A DNA stretch of 64,000 bases. Origin: Enoplolaimus lenunculus (Eukaryota > Nematoda > Enoplea > Enoplida > Thoracostomopsidae). The stretch lies in contig JASANG010003290.1 in assembly GCA_030248215.1 (NCBI GenBank), positions 26,895 through 90,894 on the forward strand, written 5' to 3'. The first letter of the stretch is position 1; every line of letters begins with the position of its first letter. The notes beneath the pieces are model-generated. The model was not told the DNA's origin, did not search any database, and saw only the letters and a program-made list of their open reading frames with translations. Both the position numbers and the translations under genes were made by a program. Below, piece by piece: positions 13,401 to 25,227 of this stretch.

Positions 13401-13640
13401 TCTCTTGCAGGACTGAAAAGTAACACAAATAGATGAAGTGTTTTGAAAGTTTTGCTTGAGCTATAAATTGCAAACTGAGCGTATAAGAAAGCACAATGTA
13501 TAACAATGAATGCAAGTATGTAAATACAAAATTTTGACAAGACGTAAAGAGCCCGCTCGGGTTTGAGAGTCAACACAATTTTGGCATTTGGAATCCGTTG
13601 GTTATTATGTGTTTGTCTTGTGTTTTGCTGAAATATTGGG
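10441..13640. other. Intergenic stretch with transposon remnants
   Basis: No gene can be supported. Contents are degenerate CCTAAG hexamers at about 11290-11320; the MITE at 11488-11850; and a hAT-like remnant at about 12840-12915 (ATCCGTTTTCCGTTTCCG), whose flanking ATAAAACATC matches the element at 38408 in reverse. At 12147-12522 both strands are open (about 106-118 codons) with no recognisable domain; I cannot say whether either is a gene fragment. A minus-strand frame at 13283-13576 begins with a hydrophobic stretch but is otherwise unrecognised. Confidence 0.5.
11488..11850. mobile_element. CTTAAGTA-rich inverted-repeat MITE, copy 1
   Basis: The left end GCTGGGTTTTTGGAATGTTAAG and right end TAGGGTTTCAGAAACAAAGCC are inverted versions of one another, with repeated CTTAAGTA motifs just inside. 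The interior shares GACTC-ATTTCAGTTAAATC and GCCAGAAATGTT-type motifs with the copies at 24839-25227 and 41437-41712. No coding capacity. Confidence 0.65.
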
Positions 13641-13850
13641 CCACTGTAAAGAGCAGGGGCGGAACAGTATTATAAGCATATATATTTCTAAACCTAAACC
13701 TAAGCATAAACCTAAACGTAAAAATGAGCATATTTCTAAGCCTAAGCCTAAGTCTAAGCCTAAGCTAAGCAAAAAAGTTAGTCTATAGCTTTACCTTACT
13801 CTATTCTGGTCCACCAAAAAACGCTCTGCCTCTGATCTTTACATGGGCCA
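13641..13850. mobile_element. Inverted-end element carrying TTAGGC-like hexamers
   Basis: The left end GGGCCACTGTAAAGAGCAGG and right end CTGATCTTTACATGGGCCA are imperfect inverted repeats. Between them (13686-13770) is a degenerate array of CCTAAG/CCTAAA/TCTAAG hexamers, which read TTAGGC on the opposite strand. Related copies are at 45372-45576 and 53043-53165, with partial matches near 11290, 31500, 35830, 50460 and 54700. Confidence 0.65.
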
Positions 13851-13959
13851 AATATTGTCAGGGACGCATCCCGTTAGCCGCAACATTCTTAGAGAACAGA
13901 AATGATCATATGACTAAAGGAATTGGGTTCGAAGGGTCTGGCGTACTAGGAGCGTTACT

Positions 13960-15290
13960 GCTATGAACTTCTGTCCATGGTTACTATTATTGTCATCATT
14001 GGTATTATTATTATTACCATTGCTGGTGTCTTGCTACATTATGCCATACTGTCATTGTCACTATTGCTGCTGCTATATCGGTGTTGCTTTTATGGGTGTC
14101 GCTTTTTTTGTATGGTCGCGTCGTCCTCGTTTTATATATCGTGTTTGTCAAAGCTATTTATGGGTATTCAAGCACTTTTAGTTTGGATTTGTTTTATCTT
14201 GACCGCCCCGCGTCCCGTCTCTGTTTCAGCAATCGTAGTCTTGAAATAACTTACGCCCGGCAGTTAAAATTAACAGTACGATACCTAATGCTTGAGGAGC
14301 ATTTCAGACTGAACTGGCGTCGGGGGAGCCGTCCCGAGCCCAGAAAGCGGGAGGGGAGCGAATTGCTCACGAATGGTTGATTCAGTTAATGTGTCTCATG
14401 GGTTGACTATCGGCAACCCGGAACTGACTCAGGAGATGTAGGCTGATCTCCCTCCCTTCATGCAATACCCGAGCAATTTTCTTTATTTTGCTGCCGCTCT
14501 CGTAATTTTATTAGCTCTAATTAAAGTCGAGCTCGATGTTTTTTGAGGACGCGATTTTACAAGTCTAAGGATAAGTTTGCGGCGGTGAAGATATTTTTAG
14601 TATCGTTTAATAGACAGTAATTGACCAATTGATGTTTAGTTTTCATCTGTATATCATTGTTAAGAGATTGCAGGCTTGTTGACTTAGATGATTTTTAACG
14701 TTAAAACAAAATTAGATGTTTTTAGCCAAGAAGTGAAAACACAATAGAGAGGCGGAGTGTCCAGCATATCGTGTTAAATACGGAGCTGGCATGGAGGGGT
14801 GTCCCGTTTCGCATGTAATAGCGCTATATTTCGAATATTGTGTTTTAATACGTGATCCGCGGTGTGCTATTGGCGTCAATTGTTATAGAATATTCGCTGT
14901 TTTGCTGAACTCGCCGGAACCTGACTACTGGATTTTAGGGGGAATCGTAAATCATTCCGTATTGTTCAATTCCGCGTCTCTCTTTTCACCCCCTTTTTTC
15001 TCTGCTTGCCTGTGTGGAGTTCCCCGCTATGACTCTGCGAACTGCCGCCTGTGAGATGTATTTGAATCATGCCGCCTTCGGGAATCCGCTACCTTGCTCG
15101 TGCAAACACTTGAAGAGCGGTTTTTCAATTTTGCGAGTAATTATGCAGGCTAGGTTTCGACTAACATGTATGTGTTAGGGATTAGAGATGCGTATAGGAA
15201 ATTTTGCACGTTTGCGCTGTTGGTGTGCAGAGGAAGAGGGGGCGTGTCGCGCTAAGAGATAGGGAGAGTAGTGAGCAATGCCAATAATTC
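13960..15290. other. No gene recognised; start of a GC-richer block
   Basis: A short ATT/TTG-rich simple-sequence stretch (13980-14080) gives hydrophobic artefact frames. From about 14200 the sequence becomes GC-richer than its surroundings and stays so to about 19130. I cannot identify a coding region in it. Confidence 0.45.
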
Positions 15291-15299
15291 AAGGGGGTT

Positions 15300-16270
15300 T
15301 GGCCTACCGAATTGTAGCAGGGTCACCGACCACCCGGTCAAACGTCAAGGACTTTTAAGCCTCTGCAATTATTTGTAGATTTTACGGGTTCCGGGGTACG
15401 GAAATGCCGAAACACGGGTTTCTAGGCGCACCTGCAGAAACTATGCCATTTGATAGAGCTCGTTGCACTGAGCAAGAAAAATACCCTGACCATGGGTCTG
15501 GGGCCCTCCCCTCGAAACTTACGACCACCTAAGTTCCTCGGCAATTGCGTGTAAATTTTACGGATCCTAGGGTAGAAAAATGCAAAAACATGAATTTTGG
15601 AATCGGGGGTTGAGACCCGTATCATTCGACGCAGCCCATCGAGCTGAGCAATAAAACCACCCTGACTTGGGGTCCCCGACCTCTCGTTCAAAAGTTATGG
15701 GCTTTCAAACGTTCTGCATTTTACATGTGCAGTTACGGATTCGAGGGTTGAAAAATGCAAAAAAACGAATTCCAGAATCCGCAGTTGAAACCCCTACCAA
15801 TCGATAGAGCTCACCGGGCTGAGTAAGAAAAATACCCTGACTGGGGGTCGGAAGTCACTCGTTCAAAAGTTAGAGGTATCCATAGTTTCCGAAATTTAGT
15901 GTGTAAAATTTACGGATCCGAGGTCGAAAAATGCAAAAATGCGAATTTTGGAATTGAGTATCGAGATTGGTATCAATCGACGCAGTTTTTCACGCTGAAT
16001 AAGAAAAATACCCTGACTTGGGGTCTGGGACCAATCGTTAAGAAGTTACTAGCACTTGAAGTTTTCGAAATCTTACGTGTAACACGTTACGGATCCCCGG
16101 TCCAAAAATGCAAAATCACGTTTTCCCGAAACTAGGGTTAAGACTAGTCCTATCGGATTCGGCGCATCGCAATGAGCAATAAAACCACCCTGACCGCTGT
16201 TCGGAAACCGATACTTGAAAAGTTATGACTGGTCCATGGCCCATGAATCCTGAATGTAAGATATTAACAA
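15300..16270. repeat. ~176-bp tandem satellite, about five units
   Basis: The marker ACCCTGAC recurs near 15481, 15656, 15832, 16009 and 16186, a spacing of about 176 bp. Other unit features are TTACGGATCC, AAAAATGCAAAA, a GAGCTGAGCAATAAAA-type segment and CGTTCAAAAGTTA. Units are clearly diverged from each other. The array directly precedes the promoter-like block at 17137, so it could be an upstream enhancer or spacer array, or simply a satellite. Confidence 0.85.
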
Positions 16271-16279
16271 GCTGACTCG

Positions 16280-17130
16280 TTGAGGATGCAAAAGTGTAGG
16301 CTTAGGAGCTTAGGTGTGTTTTCAGTTGGGCGAAGCTGTCGCGTGTATGAGACACCATCCTTATCTCTCTGTCGATTGGCGGGCGGTCTCAGAACTCCCC
16401 GGCGCCGATTAGTTTTCGGATCCCCTGAGCTGATCGAGAGTATCCTGGGCGCATGTTTCTTAGGTTAGGCTGAAATTTTATCGTGAGCATCTCGGGAATG
16501 GCGCAGAAATTTTTTCTCGAAGCTGCCTCGGCGTTTTACCAGCAACTATGGAGTGCAAGGATTTGTGATGTTTAAATGTGTACGCTTTGTATCCGTTTGC
16601 CTTATTTTTTCTGCTCTTATTGTCGTTTTACTGGCCAGGTTGAGTAGAAATCCTAGCGAATTTTGAACTTGTGGCACTTTAGCACAGCCTACGTACATTA
16701 GCTGTTCTGGCAAAACAAATTCTAGGGTTGTAGGCACGCGCTAACCGTTAGAGTGGTAGTGGCGAATTTCAGTTGACTGAGTAATCTAGCCGCGTTTGAC
16801 GTAGATTCCGCTCTCTAGTTCTTACTGGATTTTGGCACATCTCATCTGGCTTTCGTTCTTTCTATTTTTGTCGTGCTTTCAATTTTTATACTTTGTCTTG
16901 TATTGTATCTCGGTGCCTTAACTATTGACAGTGAGATAGGCCCTGTAAGAGGGAAGGGACGACCTAAGTGAAAAGTCATGCGCGCGTACCGGTACTTCGA
17001 GGGAATTGTGCCATCCAACCGGCCCTGCCTACAACGTCAGAGATTGCTACCTGCCCCTTAGCCACACCGCTTAAACTTAGTTTCATCGGCCCACCCCTTG
17101 GCTAAGAATGTTAAGATTACGTGTAAACCC
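16280..17130. other. GC-richer non-coding stretch between satellite and promoter
   Basis: Balanced-composition DNA with no long open frame, between the 176-bp satellite and the CCAAT cluster. It may be upstream regulatory DNA or the interior of an unrecognised element. I see no motif that decides this. Confidence 0.4.
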
Positions 17131-17136
17131 TTACAG

Positions 17137-17381
17137 CCAATCAGAGGCCGCCTAACCAAGTTGTTTACGTTTTGTCATTGGCTCACGCAGCCTAAGATTT
17201 GTCAGCCAATCACGTGGTTTCGCTGCGTCTGTCCTGTGTGAAATTTCATTGGCTCTTTGCAGTTGCGCTTTTTTTAACTAATTGCATAGCTCAGACCGCG
17301 TCTGTTTTGCTCGGAATTTCATTGGCTGTGCGCTGGGCGAAAAAAGTATATAAACGCAGTGCACGGCTGCAAATTTCAGTT
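17137..17381 (+). promoter_or_regulatory. Compact promoter: five CCAAT boxes, E-box, TATA box, initiator
   Basis: CCAAT boxes occur at 17137-17141 and 17206-17210, and inverted as ATTGG at 17177-17181, 17248-17252 and 17321-17325. The third abuts CACGTG (17211-17216). TATATAAA lies at 17347-17354, and TCAGTT at 17376-17381 is about 25-30 bp downstream, the expected initiator place. The GCGTCTG..TTTCATTGGCT segment is present twice about 73 bp apart. A good donor, GGGGTAAGTAAG, has its GT at 17531, implying a first exon of roughly 150 nt with only a short ATG frame (from 17457, 13 codons). No downstream gene is recognisable. It may drive a non-coding RNA, a gene with distant exons, or a mobile element. 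Confidence 0.55.
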
Positions 17382-19130
17382 TCAGTTTTGATTTTCTTCG
17401 GTTTTCCGTCGCGAGCGCGAGCCGCGACACAGCAAACCGAGTTTTCGGTGCACTGTATGGCGACACGGTGCACTAGAAATTCTCCGTGCGCTGATTAAGT
17501 CAGGGGGGTACTGTGCGTTGCGCGCAGGGGGTAAGTAAGTAGGTAAGAGGGGGCCGCACTAGGATTTTCTCGGTATCACAAAGGGGGTGTGAGTTGGAAT
17601 TTTACCTTAAACTTTGCCTGGCGTTGGCGACAAGGCAGGTACAAACTTTCCTGCCAATCTCGTGAAAAGGTACGTATTATGTGAGACGCATTAGGTGTGT
17701 GATCAGAGTAAAAATTTGAGGCCTGAATTTTAGTGAATAGTCGCCGGCCAGGACAAAAATCTATCTAGTACTACTCAGAGTGTTGAGTGTCAACGGCAGC
17801 AGGGAGGCCAAGTCAGCCCGATGCTAAGCATTAGGGAATTGTCAAACAAAAGAGCTAAGGCCCTGCCTGCCTGATACAAAACTTTCGTATACCCCGTGAA
17901 TTCAGACGATTCTAGCCAGCCCCCAGGAACTCAGCTGTAAGGCATACCACCGCCGTTGACTATCAAACTGCTGAATATGCAGCCGTGAGAGACCTAGGCC
18001 TAGGAGCGTACAGGTTACGTAGTCAAAAGAAACAGGCGCGGTTTATCACCCCTACTCGCGAATTCGCCTTCAACTTTGTGGCTGACTAGAGAATACCTTA
18101 ACTCACTTGACCACCTACAACTCATGTGGTACGCACGCGTGTTTTCTCAGATATGTACTTAGAAGCCATGGGTATGCTCATTCAACAGTGTTCCCCCACG
18201 TAGCAGCTGCACCACGCGAGTTATGCTTAGCCCTGCCTTTTCCACTTCAACACATAATGTTCTAAGCAGCTTGGCACAGGAAAATCCTTTGCATGAGCAT
18301 ACCCAGGGGGAACAATACGTAACTCTTTCACAGCAACCAGCCAACGATAGGTCATGGTAAGATTATCCCCGCATACAGGGATCTAAAGGTGCGTAAGAGA
18401 TCGAAATGCAAATTCACTTTCAGTCAGTAATCTCAAATAACTTTCAGCTAATTTTATCGTAACCAGCGTTCCGCGTGCAAAATAATTATAGGCAGTCAAG
18501 CAGGAAACTGATTAGTCCCAGTTTCGTTGCATAGAGGTAATTGCATAAAATAAAATGTGCCGATTCAATAAACCAAAACTTTAGGTTGTGTTCCTTGTTG
18601 AACCTTGAGCAGTCAAGAAATTCCTGGCCTAGAGCCATGGCTGAAAGTTTAATGAATAATACTGTGCTGGTGCGAACCAGACTATCCATTGTGGAGCGAA
18701 ACCCGGGGGCATGGATCGATTCGCCCTCGAGCACGATAAACCAGTAACCTAGGTATTCCAATCCTACCAATTGCAACGGGTCTTTCAGTGAAATCAATGA
18801 ATCTTAGGATGTGACCCAGTGCTCACTGGAGCTCAGGCCCAGAGGACCCTAAGTTTAATCATGAAAAATAACGGCTATTAGGCAATTCAAAATTATAACC
18901 ACATGTTGGGGGTGCGACTTAGCCACGCACGCGAGTGTTCATGAGAGCGTAGGCGTATGTCGACGTTGGAATTTTGTGATTCTCAAAACCCGACGTCACG
19001 CCTGGGGGACCATCATCCTTTAGACACGTTGGCTTACTAGGTAGGCCCACGGCCATGAACACCCGTGAGGGATACCACTCGGATTCGTCCGCAGAGGTAC
19101 CCGTTGGTCGCAACCGTAACAATATTGCAA
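17382..19130 (+). other. Region downstream of the promoter, no gene recognised
   Basis: Balanced-composition sequence. No frame over about 100 codons and no familiar motif. A minus-strand frame of 103 codons at 18486-18797 is unrecognised. Composition returns to the AT-rich background near 19130. Confidence 0.4.
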
Positions 19131-20880
19131 CGTTTTCTATAACCAAAACAATAATTAAGATATTACTTGTTGCCGTCTGTTACTGACGCAAATACAGCAG
19201 CAAAAAAATCATCTAAATTTGCGTTTGCTTCTGGTGATATTATTAAAATTTGAACGAAACAAAGACATATGATTAATAGCACATTTGTCATGGTCGTCAT
19301 TTTGAACTTTAGTTAAATCTTAACAACTGAAATTAATTGCACAAACGCGATAGAATATCCTAAAGCAAATGCAGCAATAGTTTAGTCCTTGGTGATAACA
19401 AGTTTAAGCGGTTTTGCATTTGTATACAGACCGTGTATAAAACTTGTCTTCTGCGAATTTAACATTTTCTTAACATTTTGCCCTTCGTTCGGCTTTGGCA
19501 AAGCATTTTTACACTCAGTTCTACACTTTTGCCAATCTGTTTTGCAAATCTTCAAGCAATGATTTAGCATTTGAAAAAAATTCGCACTGTAATATCCAGT
19601 GAGTTGATTTTAACTCAGACTGACCTGAATCACTCAGCCTCAGTTAAGCCTATCAGGACTCACAATTTTGAGTTTATTCAACTCATTCTGATTTAATTAA
19701 TTAAACTACTCCAGAGTCTACGCAATTTACCGTGAGAATCAACTCAACACAGAGTGAGTTAAAGTTTAGTGTTATTAACTCAGAAATAACTAACATTCCA
19801 TCTGAGCTGTTTAAATAACTCATTACATTTTACAGTACGAGGGAAACAGAGAAGCTAGTATCTACATTTTTGCACCAAAAGACCGTTCTTGACCATTCCA
19901 AAAACTTTTCTATTTTATTCAAAAACAATCTAATGTTAAATGCATTTTTTCGTTCAAAGCAACAGCGGATGATCAAGGATATTTCCGATGTTGGATGATA
20001 CTTTTTGGTTTCGAAATCGTTCAGGTTTCAGAGTGCGTTTAGCCAAGATTTCACTATTTTTAAGAATTGCAGATTGCGCAGAAGGCACAATTTTTATAAG
20101 ATCGTGTGTCATTTCTGGCATATTTGCGAATAAATCATTTTTTGCGAAACATTCAGCACGGCAGGGCCGGTGGGACATGCACCTTCATAACTCTTGCAAC
20201 CGTCACAGCTAAGCACTAATAGAAAATTAACATAGTTGTCTGGTGTCATTCGGATTCGAACACCAAAGGCATTGTCTACTACATGGAAAACCTAAGTACA
20301 CAACGTTTTGATATTTCTAATTCCATAAATATACCACGTTCCTCAAACGTATACTAATGCTTACGTCACAAATACAATTCAGTGTAAAAGTTTGAGCAAA
20401 ACAAAAAGTTGACATTTCAGACGCGCTTATAAATGGCGAATTAAAAATTTCTAGCGGGGAAGTATAGCGACAAAAGCGCGAGCAATATGCCAAATACAAA
20501 TTTCACTACTAAATCTTAATACTAAATTTTGTTTTTCATCCCTATGTTGGAGGCTACGGATTGAGTTGTGCTTCCACTGCGACCGCCAGTGACACCACTG
20601 TACTGGTATAGGTTTAATCACACACCAAGAGGTGTGTAAACAGGTCGAGATTTCACCAACAACTGATATTTTATCGGAACTGGCATTGCTGTATATGGTA
20701 CACTGTTCTATCTTTGCCAATGACATGCTACACCAAATCTAATAGCTTTATTCGAATTCTGTATATACGTCATTTTAGTTTATTTGCACTCGGTTCAAAC
20801 TGATCATATTGTTTTTATAACGGCTAAAAACTCCAACAACGCCAATGATAATGTTTTGATGTACATAATCGCTATTATTT
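19131..20880. other. Intergenic stretch with GAGTT/AACTC-rich patch
   Basis: At 19595-19810 the sequence is dense in AACTCA and TGAGTT on both strands, suggesting a decayed inverted-repeat element. GTGTTCGAATCCG on the minus strand near 20250-20262 resembles a pol III B box, but I cannot find a convincing A box. No gene is supported. Confidence 0.4.
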
Positions 20881-20885
20881 TAATA

Positions 20886-21117
20886 CTGTAGTGAACCGAA
20901 TACTGTGGGCGTCATAAAAGGGGTCCCATTTTGCGTCCCAACCAATAGGAGTCCGTATCCTAATACGAGTTCGTAAACGGATAGAAATGACTCCAGAACC
21001 AAATAATGTTGAGTTCGAATCATTTAAGCATACTTTATTTATGAAAGTACATGCTGCATAACCTTGCATTATCGCTCAAGTTTTTGATATTTAATTCAAT
21101 GGATAATTGCAGTTAGG
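20886..21117. mobile_element. CTGTAGTGACCCG-family miniature element, truncated
   Basis: CTGTAGTGAACCGAATACTG, preceded by TA, is followed by AGGAGTCCGTATCCTAATA, AATGACTCCAGAACC and TTGCATTATCGCTCAAG, collinear with the copy at 32796. The right end is missing. Confidence 0.65.
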
Positions 21118-21840
21118 TTTTCAAACTGACTTACTCTTAGAATTTCAAATACACTTGCTGCAAGCCACAAGGCCTATCATCAACTGGTGATATGTTTTGC
21201 ATAATTTGATAATACCTACCGACTCTGCTATATTAACCCGTACATAAAAGATGCGTCCAGAAGTAAACAGTTTTACTAAACTGTCTTGAATACAGAACTA
21301 CATATATGTAATGCAATAAACTGTTACGGAGGAACACGGTTTTCAGAAGGTCTCAAATTAAACTAAAGCACTATTCAGACGTGCATGTTTTTGCTGGAAG
21401 AAGTCATAGCTGTAACTTGCGTGAGTTACTTACAGCTGCAAATATTTGCAAGGAAAAATAATTTTAATTTTAAATCTTGATATGAATTTATGCGAGTAAT
21501 TTGCAGACGAATGCAATAAATATCAAAATTTAAGCTATAACTCACTTTATCCAAGAATGATGAATTAATTCGGCTTCCAAGACTATTCATACAGAGAAAT
21601 TTTATGGGTCGAATGTTCATCATGAATAAATTGCAGTTGCATGTTCTTTGAATTAATTTTTTAAAAAACTTGCTACTGCAAATTTTAACTACAACAAACA
21701 TTCAAGCATAAAGATGGTTTTACTCGAAATTTATTGACTTGAAACCGCTACTAAAGCCTACAATGTTTGTTTAGCACTTAGTAGGTGCAAAACAAGTCCA
21801 GTCTGTCTCGCCATAACCCGAGAAATATCAAGCAATTTAG
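21118..21840. other. Intergenic stretch, GCAGCTGCAA-type motifs
   Basis: Contains TTGCAAG, CAGCTGCAAATA and TTGCAGTTGCATG motifs in both orientations (21380-21700), resembling the inverted element at 27737-27941, but the ends are not clear. No gene. Confidence 0.35.
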
Positions 21841-21849
21841 ATATTTGAA

Positions 21850-22715
21850 GTCAGGGAAAATCTAAGCGTTTATAATTTCCCACTTTTCAAGTTTTCGAAA
21901 CAAAACCTATGCTTCAGATTTTCCCTACCAACTCACCAACTCAGGGTAAATCTAGGCGTTTACATTTCTACTTTTCCCGTTTTCCACCAAAACCTATGCT
22001 TCAGTTTTTTCTTAGCAACCAAGGGAAAATCTAGGCATTTTAATTTTCCACTTTTTCTGTTTTCCAAACAAAACCTATGCTTCAGATTTTTCCAACCAAC
22101 GGAAAATCTAGGACTTTGATATATTCCACTTTTCTTATTTTCCAAACAAAACCTATGCTTCTGATTTTCCATACCAAGCCAGGGAAAATCTAAGCGTTCA
22201 ATTTTCCACTTTTCAATTTTCCAAACAAAACCCATACTTCAAATTTTTCCTACCAACCCAGGGTAAATCTAGGCGTGTAAATTTTCCTGTTTTCCAACCA
22301 AAACCTATGCTTTAGATTTTTACTTCCAACCAAGGTAAAATCTAGGCATTATACTTTTCCCGTTTTCCAAACAAAACCTATGCTTAGATTTTTTGTACCA
22401 ACCCAAGAAACCTATGTTTTAAATTTAAACATTTTCCAAGCAATACTTAAGTTTCAGCTTTTCCCTACCAACCCAGGGAAATCTAGGCATTAAACTTTTC
22501 CGCTTTTTTCGTTTGCCGAACCTCGCCTACATTTCTATACCAAAAGTGGCAATATCGAGGCGTTGGAATTTTCAGTTTTTCAGCCAGACTTGTGCTTGTC
22601 ATTTTTCCTTCCAAAACAGCAGAAAATCTGGCCGTCATACAGGAGTGGCTGGTTGCACTCTTGGTCGTAAGTTTTCCACCCAGGAAAACGGAAAGCCCCT
22701 GTGCTAGAAATTGGC
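21850..22715. repeat. Minisatellite-bearing element, copy 2 (inverted)
   Basis: Tandem units with AAACCTATGCTTCAGATTTT, CTACCAACCCAGGG and AAATCTAGGC, more diverged than in copy 1. They end in a non-repeated flank (22610-22715) with GTCATACAGGAGTGGCTG and AAGTTTTCCACCCAGG, the reverse complement of 8480-8560. A CCCCTGTGCTAG border corresponds to the CAGGGG border of copy 1. Confidence 0.8.
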
Positions 22716-24838
22716 CGAAATGCTTGTGGACCCACATTCTGAAAAAGGGTCAATCAAAGTCGTTGCGATTGCAAATTATATGAGTTAAATTTTAAGCAAT
22801 ATGGTCTTTCGGATCGCGCAGCATGATCATGGCGTGATGCTACCAGAATTGTTACGCTGGGAGCTGACCCTTTAGTTCCACCGACCGCTGGAGTCGTTGT
22901 TTTGCATATGTTATCGAGATGTGCGACAGCATGCATTGACTACAGATGCTATACATCGAGTTATGCGACATAAATTGGGAATTATACAGCGGTTCCGGCA
23001 ATCAGCGGTCGGTGTTGTATTAGGCAATCAAGTTACTTAGCAGGAAAGTAAGAATATGACCTAATCAATTGATCGGGTTAACAGTGACACGGACTACTTG
23101 ATGGACAACGAGCTGTGTGCTATTAATTGTATTGGGGTTCGGTTGCGGCAAGCGGAGCCAAATGCTTGGAGGGCGGCGTTCAAAATAACTTAAATGAATT
23201 ATGTGCCTCGCCGACAAGCGACAGTTGATTGGTGGTCTGAGTCACAACCTATTATTACTGATAACGAATATGGAAGTTGATTTTGATTTGTGTAATAAGT
23301 TTGAGCTTTAGGTAGCGCGCCATTGGGTAGCAAAATAAAAATTTTATAGGGCAAAGGTTCAATAACCCCGAGGAATGTAAAAAATACCACATTTTCAATT
23401 GCCAGTATAAATAATTTCTTGTTACATAGGGAATCATGCTCTAGAAAACGGGCGCATGAATGTTACGTAAGTTGGGGGTATATAAAAAGCTTACAATTAG
23501 CATTTTGTGTCAGTTTTCTTCTAGCTAAGCTTCAGCAAGGCGCTCTTTAGCTGCCTTGATATAGCTCAAGCTTTGCAAGGTGCTAAGTGGCAGCCTTGAG
23601 TAATTGACGAGGTAGCCTTGAGACTAGTTTCGAGTGTTCTCTGTTGTTTTACGGTCTGCACTGGTGTTTCGTAGCAAACGACCAAGGTCTTTGGGAATAT
23701 ACTTGATGGTGCCACATGCGTCGTCTGCAATATAAGCGGTAGCAGGCTTAGAGAAAGGGTAGGTGCGGATCTAGTATACGCAAGCTGGACCGTAGCCGAC
23801 GATTTTCTTACATAATATTCTATGATGTGCAAAGATATAAATGATACAGGATAACAAAATCTCTCATAAAAGTGAGTGAGTTGTAATTAACAATAATATG
23901 CGCAGCGGAGGAAAACGGTCCTGAACGAAAGTAGTCATCACAATAAAGTTTCCCATTGGACAGTATTTGTCCTGCGACGGGGAGAAAAGTTATACTTAAT
24001 AATTTTGGAACAGGAAATGGCCTAGAACGACATCTCCGAACGTGGGATAAGATACAGTCTTAGGATGATTTCTTTGGGGGTAAGAATTGTCCGGCGGAGA
24101 AATGGTCCTGCGACAGCGGCAATCAAATATCAACGTGGTTAGCGCACTGTGTCTGCATTGCAAAAGCACGCGAAACGTCAGTCGAGTTAAAGTAGTTTCG
24201 CTTTGCATTTGTTAAATTAATCCAAACTATGGTCAAAAATGCCACAACGTGCCAAATTGATTGGCGCAGCGATTTTGAAAACATAACAAAACTTACACAT
24301 ATGCATATAAATTATCATAATACCTCGATTAGTATCAAAAAACATTTATTCATCAGATGCCAAACTCTAAAAATTATACAGTGACAACAAAAAATTTTAT
24401 GACCAAAAAAGTATCAAATGTAAAGTAACATTAAATAAGAATACAATCTGCTCTCTGATTTATGATAATCAATATACTAAAATCGCTAGTTTTCCCTGTG
24501 TTCTTATAGCTGTAAATTACGCTTAACGGTGAACTTTTTGTTTTATACTTTTAGACCTCATGTAAAGATTACGTTTTCGCTACTAAAAGCAACTCGGAAG
24601 AGAGAAAACGTAACATTTTATGCTAACGGGCTTTACAACTAAGACATTGTCAAGATTTAGTCAAGCAAGGCCAATCTACAAAACAAAAAGTGTAGCGTAA
24701 AGACAATTTGTAGTTATGTTATATACTAAAAATTGTGTCAAAAATACAAAACTCTTTTGGAGTTTTGAAAAAATCGTTTGCTATATACTGATTCTGCAAC
24801 AGCGTTTTGACAAACACTAAAAACGCTTATGTAATATA
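22716..24838. other. Intergenic stretch, nothing recognised
   Basis: Only short open frames without recognisable domains. A patch at 23520-23640 has repeated GCCTTGA/CAAGGC motifs. Nothing else is supported. Confidence 0.45.
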
Positions 24839-25227
24839 GGCTGGGTTCCTGAAACCATTAAGTATCACTTGATACTTAAGTATGTGCTAAGTAATTACTT
24901 ATCCATTTTGTCGGATTTAAAACCGTACTTCAGTTAATTAAAAACCTACAATAAGTCATGGCTTAAAGTAAATTAAATACTTAAATTTTGGACAATTTTA
25001 ATTGCAGTTTATGGGTTACTGTCATAACAAGGAGCCATAGACTTACTTTATGCTGAGGAGGTTCGATGAGTCTATGATCTAAATTGAACCAAGAATGGTG
25101 TGCCAGAACTGTTACTCTGCATTTCATTAATTTTGGTGAGTGACTTAACGACAAAAAGATTAATTAGTTACTTTAGCGCGAACTTAAGTATTAAGTCGCA
25201 CTTAAGTAGGGTTTCAGAAACCCAGCC
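24839..25227. mobile_element. CTTAAGTA-rich inverted-repeat MITE, copy 2
   Basis: The best-preserved copy: left end GGCTGGGTTCCTGAAACC and right end GGTTTCAGAAACCCAGCC are near-perfect inverted repeats, each followed inward by ACTTAAGTA-type motifs. No frame. It lies about 0.9 kb beyond the 3' end of the PDZ gene. Confidence 0.8.

Noticed and set aside
13660-13770. True interstitial telomere
   Set aside because: The hexamers are degenerate, short, and bounded by inverted ends shared with other copies, so a dispersed element explains them better than a telomere fusion.
13977-14380. Three overlapping hydrophobic frames
   Set aside because: They derive from ATT/TTG simple sequence and show three equally open frames, typical of low complexity rather than a membrane protein.
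18904-19121. Possible solo LTR (TGTTGG...TAACA)
   Set aside because: The ends look LTR-like, but the flanking five bases do not match (CCACA against ATATT) and there is no second copy in the window.
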